DNA of 33,340 bases from Caulobacteraceae bacterium (GCA_031291645.1 JARLIQ010000054.1:1-33340), one strand, 5' to 3'; counted from the first letter of the stretch, positions 1 through 11,386 are shown. The notes: generated by a model from the sequence alone, not told the origin. Translations and numbers: made by a program.

Positions 1-345
1 CGCGTGGCCCGGGCCCGCCAGATCCAGGCCGAACGCGCGGCGGCGGCCGGCGAGGCCGAGGGCGCCGCCCCGCTCAACGCCCGCGCCGAAGGCCGTTGGC
101 TGGACGCCATCGCCGCCCTGGACGAGCCGGCGCGCGCGCTGCTGGCCAAGGCCGCGGAGGGCGCGGGCCTGACCGCGCGCGGCTGGACCCGCACCCTGCG
201 CCTGGCGCGCACCATCGCCGACCTGGAGGGCGCCGAACGGGTGCGGCGGGTGCATCTCGCCGAGGCCCTGGTGTACCGCCGCGTCGGTCCCGCCGGCGAA
301 GGCGCGGGCCTGGCCGATCCCGCGCGGGCCGTGTGGACCGCCTGA
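1..345 (+). CDS. comM: YifB/ComM-family Mg-chelatase-like AAA+ ATPase, C-terminal fragment
   Basis: Only the last 114 codons lie in the window; the frame is already open at base 1 and stops with TGA at 343-345. The segment reads VARARQIQAERAA, then a helical stretch with LLAKAAEGAGLTARGWTRTL and LARTIADLEGAERV, ending in HLAEALVYRR. This is the usual C-terminal helical domain of YifB/ComM proteins, where the last helices pack onto the AAA+ core. The ATPase motifs would be upstream, outside the window. ComM homologues are hexameric helicases that promote branch migration during integration of taken-up DNA in competent bacteria; the role in this species is inferred from the family. Symbol moderately certain because the catalytic half is missing. 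Confidence 0.85.
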   Translation, partial: RVARARQIQAERAAAAGEAEGAAPLNARAEGRWLDAIAALDEPARALLAKAAEGAGLTARGWTRTLRLARTIADLEGAERVRRVHLAEALVYRRVGPAGEGAGLADPARAVWTA

Positions 346-479
346 GGGGCGAATCGGTCGCAGTCGCAACAGGGACCGCCTTGGCTTGACGTCGGGGTGG
401 TTTCGCGGCCTCATCCTTGGAACCGTCCGCAAGTGACGGGCGAAGGGCCGACGACAGGCCCGCCCCCAGGGAGGTGGTG

Positions 480-746
480 ATGCAAACCCCACAAACCGAA
501 TTCGACGCCGGCTTCCGCGCCGGCGCGCTGTCGATGCTCCAGGCCTGGCGCCAGCGCAGCGGCCTGATCCTCTTCGCCGTCTGGGCCCTGTTGTGCGTGC
601 CCTTCGGCGCCAGCGCCCTGATCCATCACCTGAACGACGTGATCTTCTATGTGCCGCTGGTCGGCGGCACCCTGGTCCTGGCCTATTTCCACTCGATCGT
701 GGACCATGAGGTCAGGGTGAAGATCCGCCGGCTGGAGACGGCTTGA
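480..746 (+). CDS. small two-helix membrane protein, unknown function
   Basis: An 88-residue protein starting at the ATG at 480, preceded by a good ribosome site (GGGAGG at 469-474). An in-frame upstream start at 417 would add 21 polar residues and has no ribosome site. Two hydrophobic segments are visible: about residues 29-50 (LILFAVWALLCVPFGASALI) and about 56-75 (VIFYVPLVGGTLVLAYFHSI). The N-terminus is polar and the C-terminus basic (VRVKIRRLETA), which suggests a hairpin with both ends in the cytoplasm. I do not recognise the family. It stands between the ComM-like gene and an oppositely oriented gene, so no operon partner informs its role. Confidence 0.7.
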   Translation: MQTPQTEFDAGFRAGALSMLQAWRQRSGLILFAVWALLCVPFGASALIHHLNDVIFYVPLVGGTLVLAYFHSIVDHEVRVKIRRLETA

Positions 747-785
747 GGTCGAATGACCGGCGCCCGGCTCGCGGCGCGAGGACGG

Positions 786-1370
786 CTATCCCTCGCCGTC
801 CATCCACAGGCACAGCTCGCGCAGGCTGAGGGCGCGCAGGGCCGCGTCCGGCGAGCGCACCGTGGGCAGGCCGACCAGGCGGCGGGCGTCGTTGACGTCG
901 GCCAGCTCGGCCGGGTCCACCCTCAGGCCGCGCCGCCGCGCCGTCTTGACGAACCGGGCGCGGGCGCAGTCCAGGCCCGCGATCTCGGCGCAGGCGTTGG
1001 GCGGCAGGAAGGCGCCCTGGACCAGGCGGCCGAAGGTCACCACGAGCGCGCCCTTGAACGGCAGCAGGGCCGCGTCCAGTCCCGCCCAGTCCACCCCCAC
1101 GATCGGCGCGTCGGCCGGCATCCCGTCGGGCGCCGGCTCGCCCACCGGGCTCGGCGCCCGGACGAACAGGCTGAGCGCCACATTGCCGGCCTCGTCGGCC
1201 ATGGCGAACTGGAAGAGGTGGGTCGAGGCGTTCGCGGCCACCGAGCGGACGTGCAGATAGTAGCGGTCGGGCCGGGCCAGCGGCGGGGTTCGCTCGCACC
1301 AGCCTGCGGGGGCGGCGTCGGGGAAGGCGAACATGGCCGGCGGCGGCAACAGGCGTTCGAGCAGCGACAT
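786..1370 (-). CDS. unrecognised protein, possibly a degenerate DnaQ-like fold
   Basis: A 194-residue protein whose ATG at 1370-1368 is preceded on the minus strand by AAGGAGCT at good spacing, which fixes the start. There is no signal peptide or membrane segment. I do not recognise it firmly. The layout loosely recalls DnaQ/RNase T exonucleases: a strand-turn-strand start (FQFAMADEAGNVALSLFV, about residues 53-70), a middle PFKGALVVTFGRLVQGAFLP, and an end FVKTARRRGL...LADVNDARRLVGLP...DAALRALSLRELCL. The acidic metal-binding residues and the His/Asp pair expected of an active exonuclease are not obvious, so an enzymatic function should not be assumed. It may be a structural relative or something unrelated. 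It stands alone, convergent with the small membrane protein gene. Confidence 0.75.
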   Translation of the reverse strand: MSLLERLLPPPAMFAFPDAAPAGWCERTPPLARPDRYYLHVRSVAANASTHLFQFAMADEAGNVALSLFVRAPSPVGEPAPDGMPADAPIVGVDWAGLDAALLPFKGALVVTFGRLVQGAFLPPNACAEIAGLDCARARFVKTARRRGLRVDPAELADVNDARRLVGLPTVRSPDAALRALSLRELCLWMDGEG

Positions 1371-1532
1371 GGCGAGAGCTCCTTGCAGGCTTCGGGTTGT
1401 CCCGGCGCGATCTGGCCGCGGCTTGGGCGGCGGCTCAATCGGGCGGGCGCCCGATCCGGGATGTGTCCACGCGCCCAGGGTGGGCGCCCAGCCGCTTGCC
1501 GGCGCGCCGCATCGGTGGCCCGCCGGCCGGGT

Positions 1533-1564
1533 TTGACCGTCCGTTAAGCGGCGCCGGCTAGGGT
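1533..1564 (+). promoter_or_regulatory. candidate promoter of the hybrid kinase gene, possibly giving a leaderless mRNA
   Basis: TTGACC at 1533-1538 and GGCTAG at 1556-1561 are 17 bases apart. The -10-like element ends only a few bases before the ATG at 1571, so a start site 6-8 bases downstream would coincide with the start codon. No convincing ribosome site precedes the ATG, which fits a leaderless transcript. This is inferred from motif spacing only. Confidence 0.4.
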
Positions 1565-1570
1565 CGGCCG

Positions 1571-3364
1571 ATGGATCCGGTCATCGCTCTCATCGAGGCG
1601 CTCGACGCGCCCGCCGCCCTGGCCGGACCCGACGGCCTGGTCGTCGCGGCCAACGCCGCCTTCCGCGAAAGCGGCCAGGACCCCGGCGCGGTGCTGAACC
1701 TGCGGCCGGGCGAGGTGATCGAGACCCTGTCCAGCCGCGGCGGCGCGCTGATCGCCTGGCGCCTCGCGCGCCTGCCCGACGGACGGCGGCTGATCACCGG
1801 CGAGCGCCGCTCGGAGGGCCCGACCCAGCGCGACCGCTATCTCGCCTCGCTGAGCCACGAGCTGCGCACGCCGTTGAATGGCGTGCTCGGCATGGCCGAC
1901 CTGCTGGCCGACACCCGGCTGGCGGCGGACCAGCGGGCCTATCTCTTGGCCCTGCAGGAAAGCGGCCGCCACCTGCTCGGCCTGGTCAACGACGTGCTCG
2001 ACCTCGCCTGCCTCGACGCCGGCGAGTTCGCCCTGCACCCCGCGCCGGTCGAGCCGCGCCGCCTGCTGCAGTCCACCGCCGAACTGCTCAGCCCGCGCGC
2101 GACCGAGAAGGGGCTGGAGATCGCCTGGACCGCCCCGGCCGACCTGCCGGTCGTGCTGGCCGACGAGGGCCGCATCCGCCAGATTCTGTTCAACCTGGCG
2201 GGCAATGCGGTGAAATTCACCGAACGGGGCGGCGTGCTGCTCAGCGCCGAACGGTGCGGCGGCGACGCCAGGCGCGCGCGCCTGCGCTTCTCCGTCTCGG
2301 ACACTGGCCCGGGCGTGCCCGAGGCCGAGCGGGAACGGATCTTCGAGCCTTTCGTCCAGGCCCACGGCGATCGCCTGCGCACCGACAGCGCGGGGCTGGG
2401 CCTGGCCATCGTGCGCCGCCTGACCGCCGCCCACGGCGGGCGCATTAGCCTGGAAAGCCCGCCCGAGGGCGGCGCGCGCTTCTGCTTCGAGGCCGATTTC
2501 CCGGTCGAACGGGCGCCGGCGCGCGGGAAGGGCCCGCTCGCGCGCCGCAACGTGGTGGTCGTCTCGTCCAACCCCGTGGTGCGGGCCGCCGCCGCGGGCC
2601 TGGTGGAAGCCGCCGGCGGCAAGGCGTGGGCCTTCGGCGACGCGGCCGAAGCCCAGGCCGGCGCGCCGCGCGACGCCGTCGCCCTGGTCGATCACGCCCT
2701 GATCGATCGCGCCCAGGCCGGCGGCGCCCGCCGCGGCCGTCTGGCCAAGCCGCTCGACGGCCGGCCGTCGGTGGTGCTGCTCGCCCCGGAAGAGCGCGCG
2801 CACATCCCTCGCTATCGCCGCGCCGGTTTCGACGGCTATCTGATCAAGCCGCTGCGCGACGTCTCCCTGATCGAGCGGACGCTCGCCGCCGCCGGGGCCG
2901 CCGCGGCCCCGGCCGAGGCCGCCGACGAGCGGGCCGACAGCCAGACCGGCGCCGACGCCGGCGCGCGCGTGCTGCTGGTCGAGGACAATCCGATCAACGC
3001 GCTCCTGGCCCGCTCGCTGCTCGAACGGGAAGGCTGCCTGGTCGACCATGCGGTCGGCGGCCGCGAGGCGATCAAGGCGGCCGAGGTCCAGTCCTTCGAC
3101 CTGGTCCTGATGGACCTGCGCATGCCGGGCCTGGACGGCATCGGCGCGGCCGAGGCGCTGCGGGCCATGGGGATCAAGACGCCGATCATCGCCCTCACCG
3201 CCGACGCCTTCGAGGAGGACCGCCGCGCCTGCCTGGCGGCCGGCATGGACGATTTCCTGGCCAAGCCGCTCGCGCCGGAGGCGCTCAGGGCGGCGTTGCG
3301 CCGCTGGGCCGGCCCGGTGGCGGCCGCCGGACGAAAGACGCCGGCGCGGAAACGGAGGGCCTAG
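1571..3364 (+). CDS. hybrid histidine kinase with pseudo-receiver plus receiver (ShkA-like)
   Basis: 597 residues. An N-terminal PAS-like segment (about 1-85) precedes a dimerisation/phosphoacceptor domain with SHELRTP (His96), then an ATPase domain with the N box FNLAGNAVKFT (208-217), DTGPGVP (244-250) and GLGLAIV (275-281). Residues about 326-440 form a first receiver-like domain without a normal acidic pocket. A canonical receiver follows (about 466-580) with VEDN (470-473), phosphoacceptor Asp515 in LMDLRMPG, and Lys565. This order matches ShkA of C. crescentus, which signals through ShpA to TacA in stalked-cell development. Arg409, Tyr423 and Arg429 have the same spacing as the ShkA c-di-GMP residues I recall (R324, Y338, R344), and Asp515 lies 92 residues after Tyr423, as D430 does after Y338. 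The inter-receiver linker has DER (452-454) where ShkA has DDR. Orthology is likely, not proven. The length exceeds my memory of ShkA because of the N-terminus. Confidence 0.88.
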   Translation: MDPVIALIEALDAPAALAGPDGLVVAANAAFRESGQDPGAVLNLRPGEVIETLSSRGGALIAWRLARLPDGRRLITGERRSEGPTQRDRYLASLSHELRTPLNGVLGMADLLADTRLAADQRAYLLALQESGRHLLGLVNDVLDLACLDAGEFALHPAPVEPRRLLQSTAELLSPRATEKGLEIAWTAPADLPVVLADEGRIRQILFNLAGNAVKFTERGGVLLSAERCGGDARRARLRFSVSDTGPGVPEAERERIFEPFVQAHGDRLRTDSAGLGLAIVRRLTAAHGGRISLESPPEGGARFCFEADFPVERAPARGKGPLARRNVVVVSSNPVVRAAAAGLVEAAGGKAWAFGDAAEAQAGAPRDAVALVDHALIDRAQAGGARRGRLAKPLDGRPSVVLLAPEERAHIPRYRRAGFDGYLIKPLRDVSLIERTLAAAGAAAAPAEAADERADSQTGADAGARVLLVEDNPINALLARSLLEREGCLVDHAVGGREAIKAAEVQSFDLVLMDLRMPGLDGIGAAEALRAMGIKTPIIALTADAFEEDRRACLAAGMDDFLAKPLAPEALRAALRRWAGPVAAAGRKTPARKRRA

Positions 3365-3461
3365 GCGCCAGAGTCGATCAGCGGCTGGACGCGCCGGTGC
3401 GCGCACGCCAAGCTGGCGCGGTGATTTGGGGCCGATCCTCGCCCCGTCCGGGGATGAGGCC

Positions 3462-5159
3462 ATGACCAGCGATCCTCCGACGCCCCGCCCCAGCGGCCTG
3501 GGCGGTTTTTCCGCCTATTTCGACCGGCGCACCCTGGTCATGCTCGGCCTCGGCTTCGCCTCGGGCCTGCCGAACCTGCTGATCTTCGACACCCTGTCGG
3601 CGTGGCTGCGCCAATCGGGCCTGTCGCTGGAGGTGATCGCCTTCTTCAGCCTGGCGACCCTGGCCTATTCGTTCAAATTCCTCTGGGCGCCCCTGGTCGA
3701 CCGCACGGCCATTCCGGGGCTCACCGCCTGGCTGGGCCACCGTCGATCCTGGATGCTGGTCGCCCAGGTCGCGGTGACGGCGGGGCTGCTGGCCGTGGCG
3801 GCGAGCGATCCGAAGACCGGCCTTGTGGGCCTGGCGCTGTGCGCGGTGGCCACCGGCTTCGCCTCGGCGACCCAGGACATCGTGGTCGACGCCTGGCGGA
3901 TCGAGGCGGTGGCCGGGACCGCCCAGGGGGCGATGGCGGCGGCCTATCAGTGGGGCTACCGGATCGCCGGCCTGGCGGGCGGCGCCCTGGCCCTGGTCCT
4001 GGCCGACAGCTTCGGCTGGAACCTCTCCTACACGCTGATGGCCGCCCTGATGGTCGTGGGCATGATCTCGGTCCTGGGCGCGCCGCGCGAACAGGCCAGG
4101 ATCATCGCCGTCCTGCCGCGCGTGGACATCGACGTTCCCCCGGCGCTCGAGGCGCTGGAATGGGCGGTGCGGCTGGCGCTGCTGCTCGTCGGCGCGCTTC
4201 TGCTCGGCTCGGGCCTCGCCGCCAAGGCCGACATGCTGGCCGCCATCCTGCGTCTCTCAGGTCTGCCGCACGAGGCGGTGGCGCTCAAGGCCGCCTGGAT
4301 CGCCAAGCCGAACGGGGTCTGGCTGCAGTTCGCGGGCGTCCTGGCCGGCGCCGCGGTGGTCGTGGCCGCCGCCTGGCCGCTGCCGGGCCTGCGCACCCGG
4401 CCCGGCCTCTATCTGTCGCGGGCGTTCGGCGAGCCGCTGGGCGACTTCTTCGGCCGGTTCGGCAGGACGGGGATGCTGATCCTGGCGCTGATCTGCGTCT
4501 ACCGCCTGTCGGACTTCGTGCTGAACATCATGAACCCCTTCTATCTCGACCTCGGGTTTTCGATGGACCAGATCGCCGGGGCGCGGAAGCTGTTCGGCGT
4601 GGTCGCCTCGATGGCCGGGGTGTTCGTCGGCGGGCTCTCGGTGGCGCGGCTGGGGGTGATGCGCTCGCTGGTCGTCGGCGCCGTCGCCCTGCCGATCACC
4701 AACACCATCTTCGCCTGGCTGGCGACCCAGGGGCCGGACTTCCGCAGCCTGCTGATCGCCATCGGCGTCGACAATGTGGTCTCGGGCTACGCCGGGACCT
4801 GCCTGATCGCCTACATGTCCAGCCTGACCAGCGCCGGCTTCACCGCGACCCAGTACGCCCTCTTCTCCTCGCTCTATTCGCTGCCGGGCAAGCTGCTGGC
4901 GTCCCAGTCGGGCCGGATCGTCGAGGCCGCCGCCCACGCCGCCCAGTCGGGCGGGCCGCTCGCGCCGCTGACGCGGCTGTTCGCCCACGCCCCGTCCCAC
5001 GCTTTCGCCCAGGCCATGGCCAAGTCCCACGTCAGCCCGGCGGCGCTGGGCGCCGGCTATATGACCTTCTTCTTCTATTCCGGCCTGGTCGGGGTGTTCT
5101 CGATGGCCCTGGCGGGGCTGGTCGCCTGGCGGACGCGCGCCGCGCCATCAGGAACCTAG
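3462..5159 (+). CDS. ampG: AmpG-family muropeptide permease (MFS)
   Basis: 565 residues from the ATG at 3462, which has GGGGATGAGG just upstream; an upstream in-frame TTG is less likely. It is an inner-membrane transporter of the major facilitator superfamily with about 12-14 hydrophobic helices. The N-terminal half has LGFASGLPNLLIFDTL and the characteristic TQDIVVDAWRIE (about residues 143-154) of AmpG proteins, followed by GYRIAGLAGG. AmpG imports GlcNAc-anhydroMurNAc-peptides released by cell-wall turnover for recycling and, where present, for beta-lactamase induction. The C-terminal half has a large loop near residues 218-290, making it longer than E. coli AmpG (491). Its stop overlaps the convergent stop of the Hsp70-like gene by four bases. 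Family is secure; exact substrate is inferred. Confidence 0.88.
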   Translation: MTSDPPTPRPSGLGGFSAYFDRRTLVMLGLGFASGLPNLLIFDTLSAWLRQSGLSLEVIAFFSLATLAYSFKFLWAPLVDRTAIPGLTAWLGHRRSWMLVAQVAVTAGLLAVAASDPKTGLVGLALCAVATGFASATQDIVVDAWRIEAVAGTAQGAMAAAYQWGYRIAGLAGGALALVLADSFGWNLSYTLMAALMVVGMISVLGAPREQARIIAVLPRVDIDVPPALEALEWAVRLALLLVGALLLGSGLAAKADMLAAILRLSGLPHEAVALKAAWIAKPNGVWLQFAGVLAGAAVVVAAAWPLPGLRTRPGLYLSRAFGEPLGDFFGRFGRTGMLILALICVYRLSDFVLNIMNPFYLDLGFSMDQIAGARKLFGVVASMAGVFVGGLSVARLGVMRSLVVGAVALPITNTIFAWLATQGPDFRSLLIAIGVDNVVSGYAGTCLIAYMSSLTSAGFTATQYALFSSLYSLPGKLLASQSGRIVEAAAHAAQSGGPLAPLTRLFAHAPSHAFAQAMAKSHVSPAALGAGYMTFFFYSGLVGVFSMALAGLVAWRTRAAPSGT

Positions 5160-6463
5160 CCGCCCGCCCGCTCGCACCAGGCGGTGGGGTCGGGCTCGGC
5201 GGCGATCAGCGACAGGCCCGTGGCGATGGATTCCAGCTCGGCGCCGGTGCTGATCTTTCCCGCCCCAAAGCGGGCCTCGAACAGGCGCCGCACGGCCGGC
5301 ACAAAGGACGTGCCGCCGGTCAGGAATACCCGGTCGACGCCGGCGGGCGACAGCGCCGCGCCGGCCAGCGCCTCGTCCACCGCGGTCTCGATGGCGGCCA
5401 GCTCGCGGCCGATCCAGCCCTCGAACTGGGCTCGGCGGACGGTCTTGCGGATGACGATCGATCCGGCGCGGAAGTCGAACACGGCCTCCTCGTGCGCCGA
5501 CAGCGCCTCCTTCAGCCGCGAGACCGACTGGTAGAGGTGGTAGCCGTGCTCGCCCTCGAGCAGCTCGACCAGCCGGGCCAGCTTCTCGGGCTCCAGCGAC
5601 TTCTTGACCAGGCTTCGGATGTCGCGCAGGTCGCGCGACGAGCGCATCAGCGCCAGCTGGTCCCAGCGGGCGAAGCTGGCGTAGTAGCGCGGCGGCACCG
5701 GCAGGAGGTTGGCGAAGTCGCGGTAGCTCGTGCCCTTGCCCAGCTCCGGCGAGACCAGCTGGTCGATGATCCGGTAGTCGAAGGCGTCGCCGGCGATGGG
5801 CACGCCCGACTGGCCGAGCGCCCGGGAGGTCAGCGTCCCGCCCCGCCGCTCGAAGCGGATGATCGAAAAGTCGCTGGTGCCGCCGCCGAAGTCGGCGACC
5901 AGCACGGTCGCGTCCTCGGCCAACCGCCGGGCGAAGAAGAAGGCGGCGGCCACGGGCTCCAGGGCGTAGAGGATCTCGGTGAATCCCAGGCGGCGGAAGG
6001 CTTCCTCGTAGCGGGTCAGGGCGAGCGCCGCATCGGCGCTGGCGCCGGCGAAGCGCACCGGCCGGCCGACGATCACCCGCGCCGGCAAGGTCGCCAGCGC
6101 CTCGCCCGCGTGGGCGCGCAGGCGCAGCAGGAAGGCCGAAAGCATGTCCTCGAACCGGTAGCGGCGGTTCAGGATCGAGGTCTCTGTGAACAGCGGACTG
6201 GCCGCATAGCTCTTGAACGACTGGATGAAGCGGGTCTCGCCCGGGTCCTCCAGATAGGTCTCGATGGCCCAGGGCCCGGCCTCGACCGCGCGGCCGGTCG
6301 GCTGGTCGGGGTCGGCGTGGAAGCTCAGCGCCGAGCGGAAGGTCGAGGCGTGGGCGCCCTCGACGGGAAAGCGCACCAGTTCGGCGCGGCCACCATCGCC
6401 CAGCACCGAGACGACGGTGTTGGTGGTGCCGAAATCGACGCCGATGACCGAAGGCGGGTTCAT
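5156..6463 (-). CDS. Hsp70-family protein, YegD-like
   Basis: 435 residues when started at the ATG at 6463-6461, so that the protein opens MNPPSVIGVDFGTTNTVVSV with the Hsp70/actin phosphate-1 loop at residues 6-14. An in-frame start at 6520 would add 19 residues with no similarity to the family; neither start has a strong ribosome site. Further actin-fold motifs are LYALEPVAAAFFFARR (adenosine/connect region), VLVADFGGGTSDFSI (phosphate 2) and VFLTGGTSFVPAVRRLF. There is no full substrate-binding domain or lid as in DnaK, which fits YegD-type stand-alone nucleotide-binding proteins. These are presumed chaperone-like ATPases, but client and partner are not known. Its terminal stop shares CTAG with the ampG stop on the other strand. 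Confidence 0.85.
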   Translation of the reverse strand: MNPPSVIGVDFGTTNTVVSVLGDGGRAELVRFPVEGAHASTFRSALSFHADPDQPTGRAVEAGPWAIETYLEDPGETRFIQSFKSYAASPLFTETSILNRRYRFEDMLSAFLLRLRAHAGEALATLPARVIVGRPVRFAGASADAALALTRYEEAFRRLGFTEILYALEPVAAAFFFARRLAEDATVLVADFGGGTSDFSIIRFERRGGTLTSRALGQSGVPIAGDAFDYRIIDQLVSPELGKGTSYRDFANLLPVPPRYYASFARWDQLALMRSSRDLRDIRSLVKKSLEPEKLARLVELLEGEHGYHLYQSVSRLKEALSAHEEAVFDFRAGSIVIRKTVRRAQFEGWIGRELAAIETAVDEALAGAALSPAGVDRVFLTGGTSFVPAVRRLFEARFGAGKISTGAELESIATGLSLIAAEPDPTAWCERAGG

Positions 6464-6554
6464 GGTGCGGGCTGGCTCGAGGGAGCCCGGCGGCTTACAG
6501 ACCCGCGCCGCCCGGGGCAAGCCCGGCGCGGCGATCGCCCCCGCGGTGTGGCTT

Positions 6555-8837
<2,283 letters not shown>

Positions 8838-9034
8838 GCGCTGTCGCAGGCCCTGAACCCTTCTCCGGGGGGTCGTTTCGCCCCCGCCCTATGAATGTGC
8901 CGGCACCCTAGCGACGCCGTCCGCCCGCCACAACCGCATGCGCGAACCCCTGCCGCTGGGTCAGGGACAGGCCGCCCGGCCCCGCCGCAACGTGCGCGCG
9001 AGCCCTGTTTCGCCGTCCCGGGCGCCGAACGCCA

Positions 9035-9062
9035 TTGACCGCACCCGGCCGAGCGCGAAATC
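9035..9062 (+). promoter_or_regulatory. candidate housekeeping promoter of dapB
   Basis: TTGACCG at 9035-9041, a 13-base spacer and GCGAAATC at 9055-9062 fit the Caulobacter sigma-73 consensus (TTGACGS, N10-14, GCTANAWC) with one mismatch in the -10 element. The expected start site near 9069 gives a leader of about 60 bases before the dapB ATG. The remainder of the 290-base maeB-dapB gap shows nothing else I can support. Confidence 0.55.
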
Positions 9063-9128
9063 TAGGCGCCATCCCGCACGACGGCCCGGCCCCCGCCTCG
9101 GGACGTTTTCTTTTGGAGACGGACCGTC

Positions 9129-9938
9129 ATGGCCGAGATTTCCCCGATCCGGATCGGCGTCGCCGGCGCGCTCGGACGCATGGGCCGGACCGTCGCGGCC
9201 CTGGTCAGGGCGCGCGCGGGCGCAGTGCTCGGCCCGCTGTTCGACCGGCCCGAGCTGGCCGGGCAGGCGCTGGACGGCGCCGTCCTGGTCACGCCGGACG
9301 CGGCGCTGGCCCAGTGCGACGCGATCATCGACTTCTCCTCTCCGGAGGCGTCCACGCACCTGGCCGAAGCGGCCGCGGCGCGCGGCGGCGTGGCCCTGGT
9401 GGTCGGATCGACCGGCTTCTCGCCGGCCCAGGACGCGGCGGTCGCCGCGGCGGCGCGGGCGACGCCGATCGTGCGCGCGGGCAATTTCTCGCTCGGCGTG
9501 AACCTGCTCGTGGGCCTGGTGCGCCAGGCCGCCGCGGCGCTGAACGCCGAGGACTTCGACATCGAGGTGTTCGAGGCCCACCACCGGCGCAAGGTCGACG
9601 CGCCGTCGGGCACCGCCCTGATGCTGGCCGAGGCGGCGGCCGAAGGTCGGGGTCTCGACCTGGCCCGGGTGTCGGAGCGCGCGCGCGACGGACTGACCGG
9701 ACCCAGGACCCCCGGCGCGATCGGCTTTTCCGTCATGCGCGGCGGCGGCGTCATCGGCGAGCACAGCGTGGTCTTCGCGGCCGAGGACGAGATCATCACC
9801 CTGTCCCACTCCGCCCGCGACCGCAGCCTGTTCGCCCGTGGCGCGCTGGAGGCGGCCCTGTGGGCGGCCGGGCGCGGGCCGGGGCTCTACGACATGCAGG
9901 ACGTGCTGGGCTTCAGGAGCGACCGCGCCCATGGCTGA
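9129..9938 (+). CDS. dapB: 4-hydroxy-tetrahydrodipicolinate reductase
   Basis: 269 residues, normal DapB length. The protein performs the NAD(P)H-dependent reduction step of the diaminopimelate/lysine pathway in the cytoplasm and so feeds peptidoglycan and protein synthesis. The N-terminal nucleotide-binding loop GALGRMG is at residues 13-19, and ADFSS-like IIDFSSPE at 66-73. The catalytic and substrate-binding signature [15 protein letters not shown] is at about 149-163, with the His151-His152 pair, Lys155 and the PSGT turn. AGNFSLGVN (117-125) is also typical. Its final eight bases overlap the start of the amidase gene, so the two are translationally coupled, although the amidase has no known part in lysine synthesis. 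Confidence 0.97.
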   Translation: MAEISPIRIGVAGALGRMGRTVAALVRARAGAVLGPLFDRPELAGQALDGAVLVTPDAALAQCDAIIDFSSPEASTHLAEAAAARGGVALVVGSTGFSPAQDAAVAAAARATPIVRAGNFSLGVNLLVGLVRQAAAALNAEDFDIEVFEAHHRRKVDAPSGTALMLAEAAAEGRGLDLARVSERARDGLTGPRTPGAIGFSVMRGGGVIGEHSVVFAAEDEIITLSHSARDRSLFARGALEAALWAAGRGPGLYDMQDVLGFRSDRAHG

Positions 9939-11376
9939 CATCCTCTCGCTCGACGCCACGGCCCAGCTCCAGGCGCTGGAGGCCAAGCGGATCAGCGCGG
10001 CCGAGCTGTTGGACTTGGCCGTCGCCCGCTGGCGCGGCCAGCACGCCCGCATCAACGCCGTGGTCGCCACCGACATCGACCGGGCGCGCATTCAGGCCAG
10101 GGCGATCGACGAGACGCGGGCCAAGGGCGGGACGCTCGGCGCGCTCGCGGGCCTGCCGATGACGGTCAAGGACACCCTCGACGCCGAGGGGCTGGCGGCG
10201 TCCTCGGGCCTGGAGCCGCTGCGCCGCCGCGGCTCGGTGCGCGACGCCGCCGCGGTCGCCCGCGCGCGCCAGGAGGGCGCGGTGATCTGGGGCAAGACCA
10301 ACGTCCCGGTGATGGCCGCCGACTGGCAGAGCTACAACGCCCTCTATGGGACGACCAACAATCCCTGGGACGTGGAGCGCACCACCGGCGGCTCGTCCGG
10401 CGGGGCCGCGGCGGCCCTGGCCACCGGGGTCACGGCGCTGGAGATCGGCTCGGACATCGGCGGATCGCTGCGGGTCCCGGCCAGCTTCTGCGGCGTCTTC
10501 TCGCACAAGCCGACCTGGGGGCTGGTGTCCCAGCGCGGCCATATCCCGCCGGCGCCCGGGACCCTGAGCGAGCGGGACCTGAACGTCGTCGGACCCATGG
10601 CCCGCTCGGCCCGCGACCTGCGCCTGCTGCTCTCGGTGCTGGAAGAGGGGCCGCTCGCCGCCAGGGCGCCGGCGCCGGCCGTAAAGACGCTGAGGATCGG
10701 CCTGTGGCTGGACGAGCCGAGCTTTCCGCTCGATCCGCAGGTCCGCGAAGCGGTCCAGGGCTTCGCCCAACACCTGGGCCAGCGCGGCGCCACGGTCGAG
10801 CCGGTCCGGCCCGTGGACGGCGCGGTGGTGATGGACGCCTACCGGGTGCTTCTGGCCTCGGCCCTGGCGGCCGACCTGCCCCCGGCCATGATCCGTTCGA
10901 TGCGGCGGCTGCGGGGCGCGGCGGGCTTGGCGCGGCGCTTCGGCGCGGGGCCGACCTCCTGGGCGGCGCAGGTGCTGGGCTATACGGCGAGCCACGCCGA
11001 ATGGCTGGCGGCGGACGAGGCCCGCGCGCGCATCGCCGCCCAGGTCAAGCCGCTGTTCGAGCGTTTCGACGTCATCCTGGCGCCGATCGCCCCGGTCGTG
11101 GCCTTTCCCCACGACCATCGCCCGTTCAACCGCCGGACCCTCGTCCAGTCGGACGGCCAGCGCATTCCCTACCCCTCGATGCTGAACTGGATATCGCTGG
11201 CCACCGCCTGCGGCCTGCCGGCCACGGCCGTTCCCGCCGGCCTCTCGACCAGCGGCCTTCCCGTGGGCGTCCAGCTGATCGGCCCGCGCGGCGGCGACGC
11301 GCGCACCCTGGCCGCGGCCCAGGCGATCGAGGCGGAGATCGGCGGCTTCCTCGCGCCCCCGCCGCCGGCGGCCTGA
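9931..11376 (+). CDS. amidase-signature family hydrolase
   Basis: 481 residues from the ATG at 9931, which overlaps the end of dapB by eight bases. The Ser-cisSer-Lys triad is complete: Lys80 in PMTVKDT, Ser155 in GGSSGG and nucleophile Ser179 in [11 protein letters not shown], with the same 24-residue spacing between the two serines as in well-studied amidases. These enzymes hydrolyse amide bonds; substrates differ widely (aliphatic or aryl amides, peptide amides, fatty-acid amides). GatA is less likely because there are no gatB or gatC genes nearby and the C-terminal half diverges. No signal peptide is seen, so it is probably cytoplasmic. Specific substrate unknown. Confidence 0.92.
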   Translation: MADILSLDATAQLQALEAKRISAAELLDLAVARWRGQHARINAVVATDIDRARIQARAIDETRAKGGTLGALAGLPMTVKDTLDAEGLAASSGLEPLRRRGSVRDAAAVARARQEGAVIWGKTNVPVMAADWQSYNALYGTTNNPWDVERTTGGSSGGAAAALATGVTALEIGSDIGGSLRVPASFCGVFSHKPTWGLVSQRGHIPPAPGTLSERDLNVVGPMARSARDLRLLLSVLEEGPLAARAPAPAVKTLRIGLWLDEPSFPLDPQVREAVQGFAQHLGQRGATVEPVRPVDGAVVMDAYRVLLASALAADLPPAMIRSMRRLRGAAGLARRFGAGPTSWAAQVLGYTASHAEWLAADEARARIAAQVKPLFERFDVILAPIAPVVAFPHDHRPFNRRTLVQSDGQRIPYPSMLNWISLATACGLPATAVPAGLSTSGLPVGVQLIGPRGGDARTLAAAQAIEAEIGGFLAPPPPAA

Positions 11377-11386
11377 GCCGCCGCGT

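Noticed and set aside
1544-3463. 639-codon minus-strand frame opposite the hybrid kinase
   Set aside because: The plus frame has all kinase and receiver motifs; the antisense frame is low in hydrophobic residues and has no recognisable domain.
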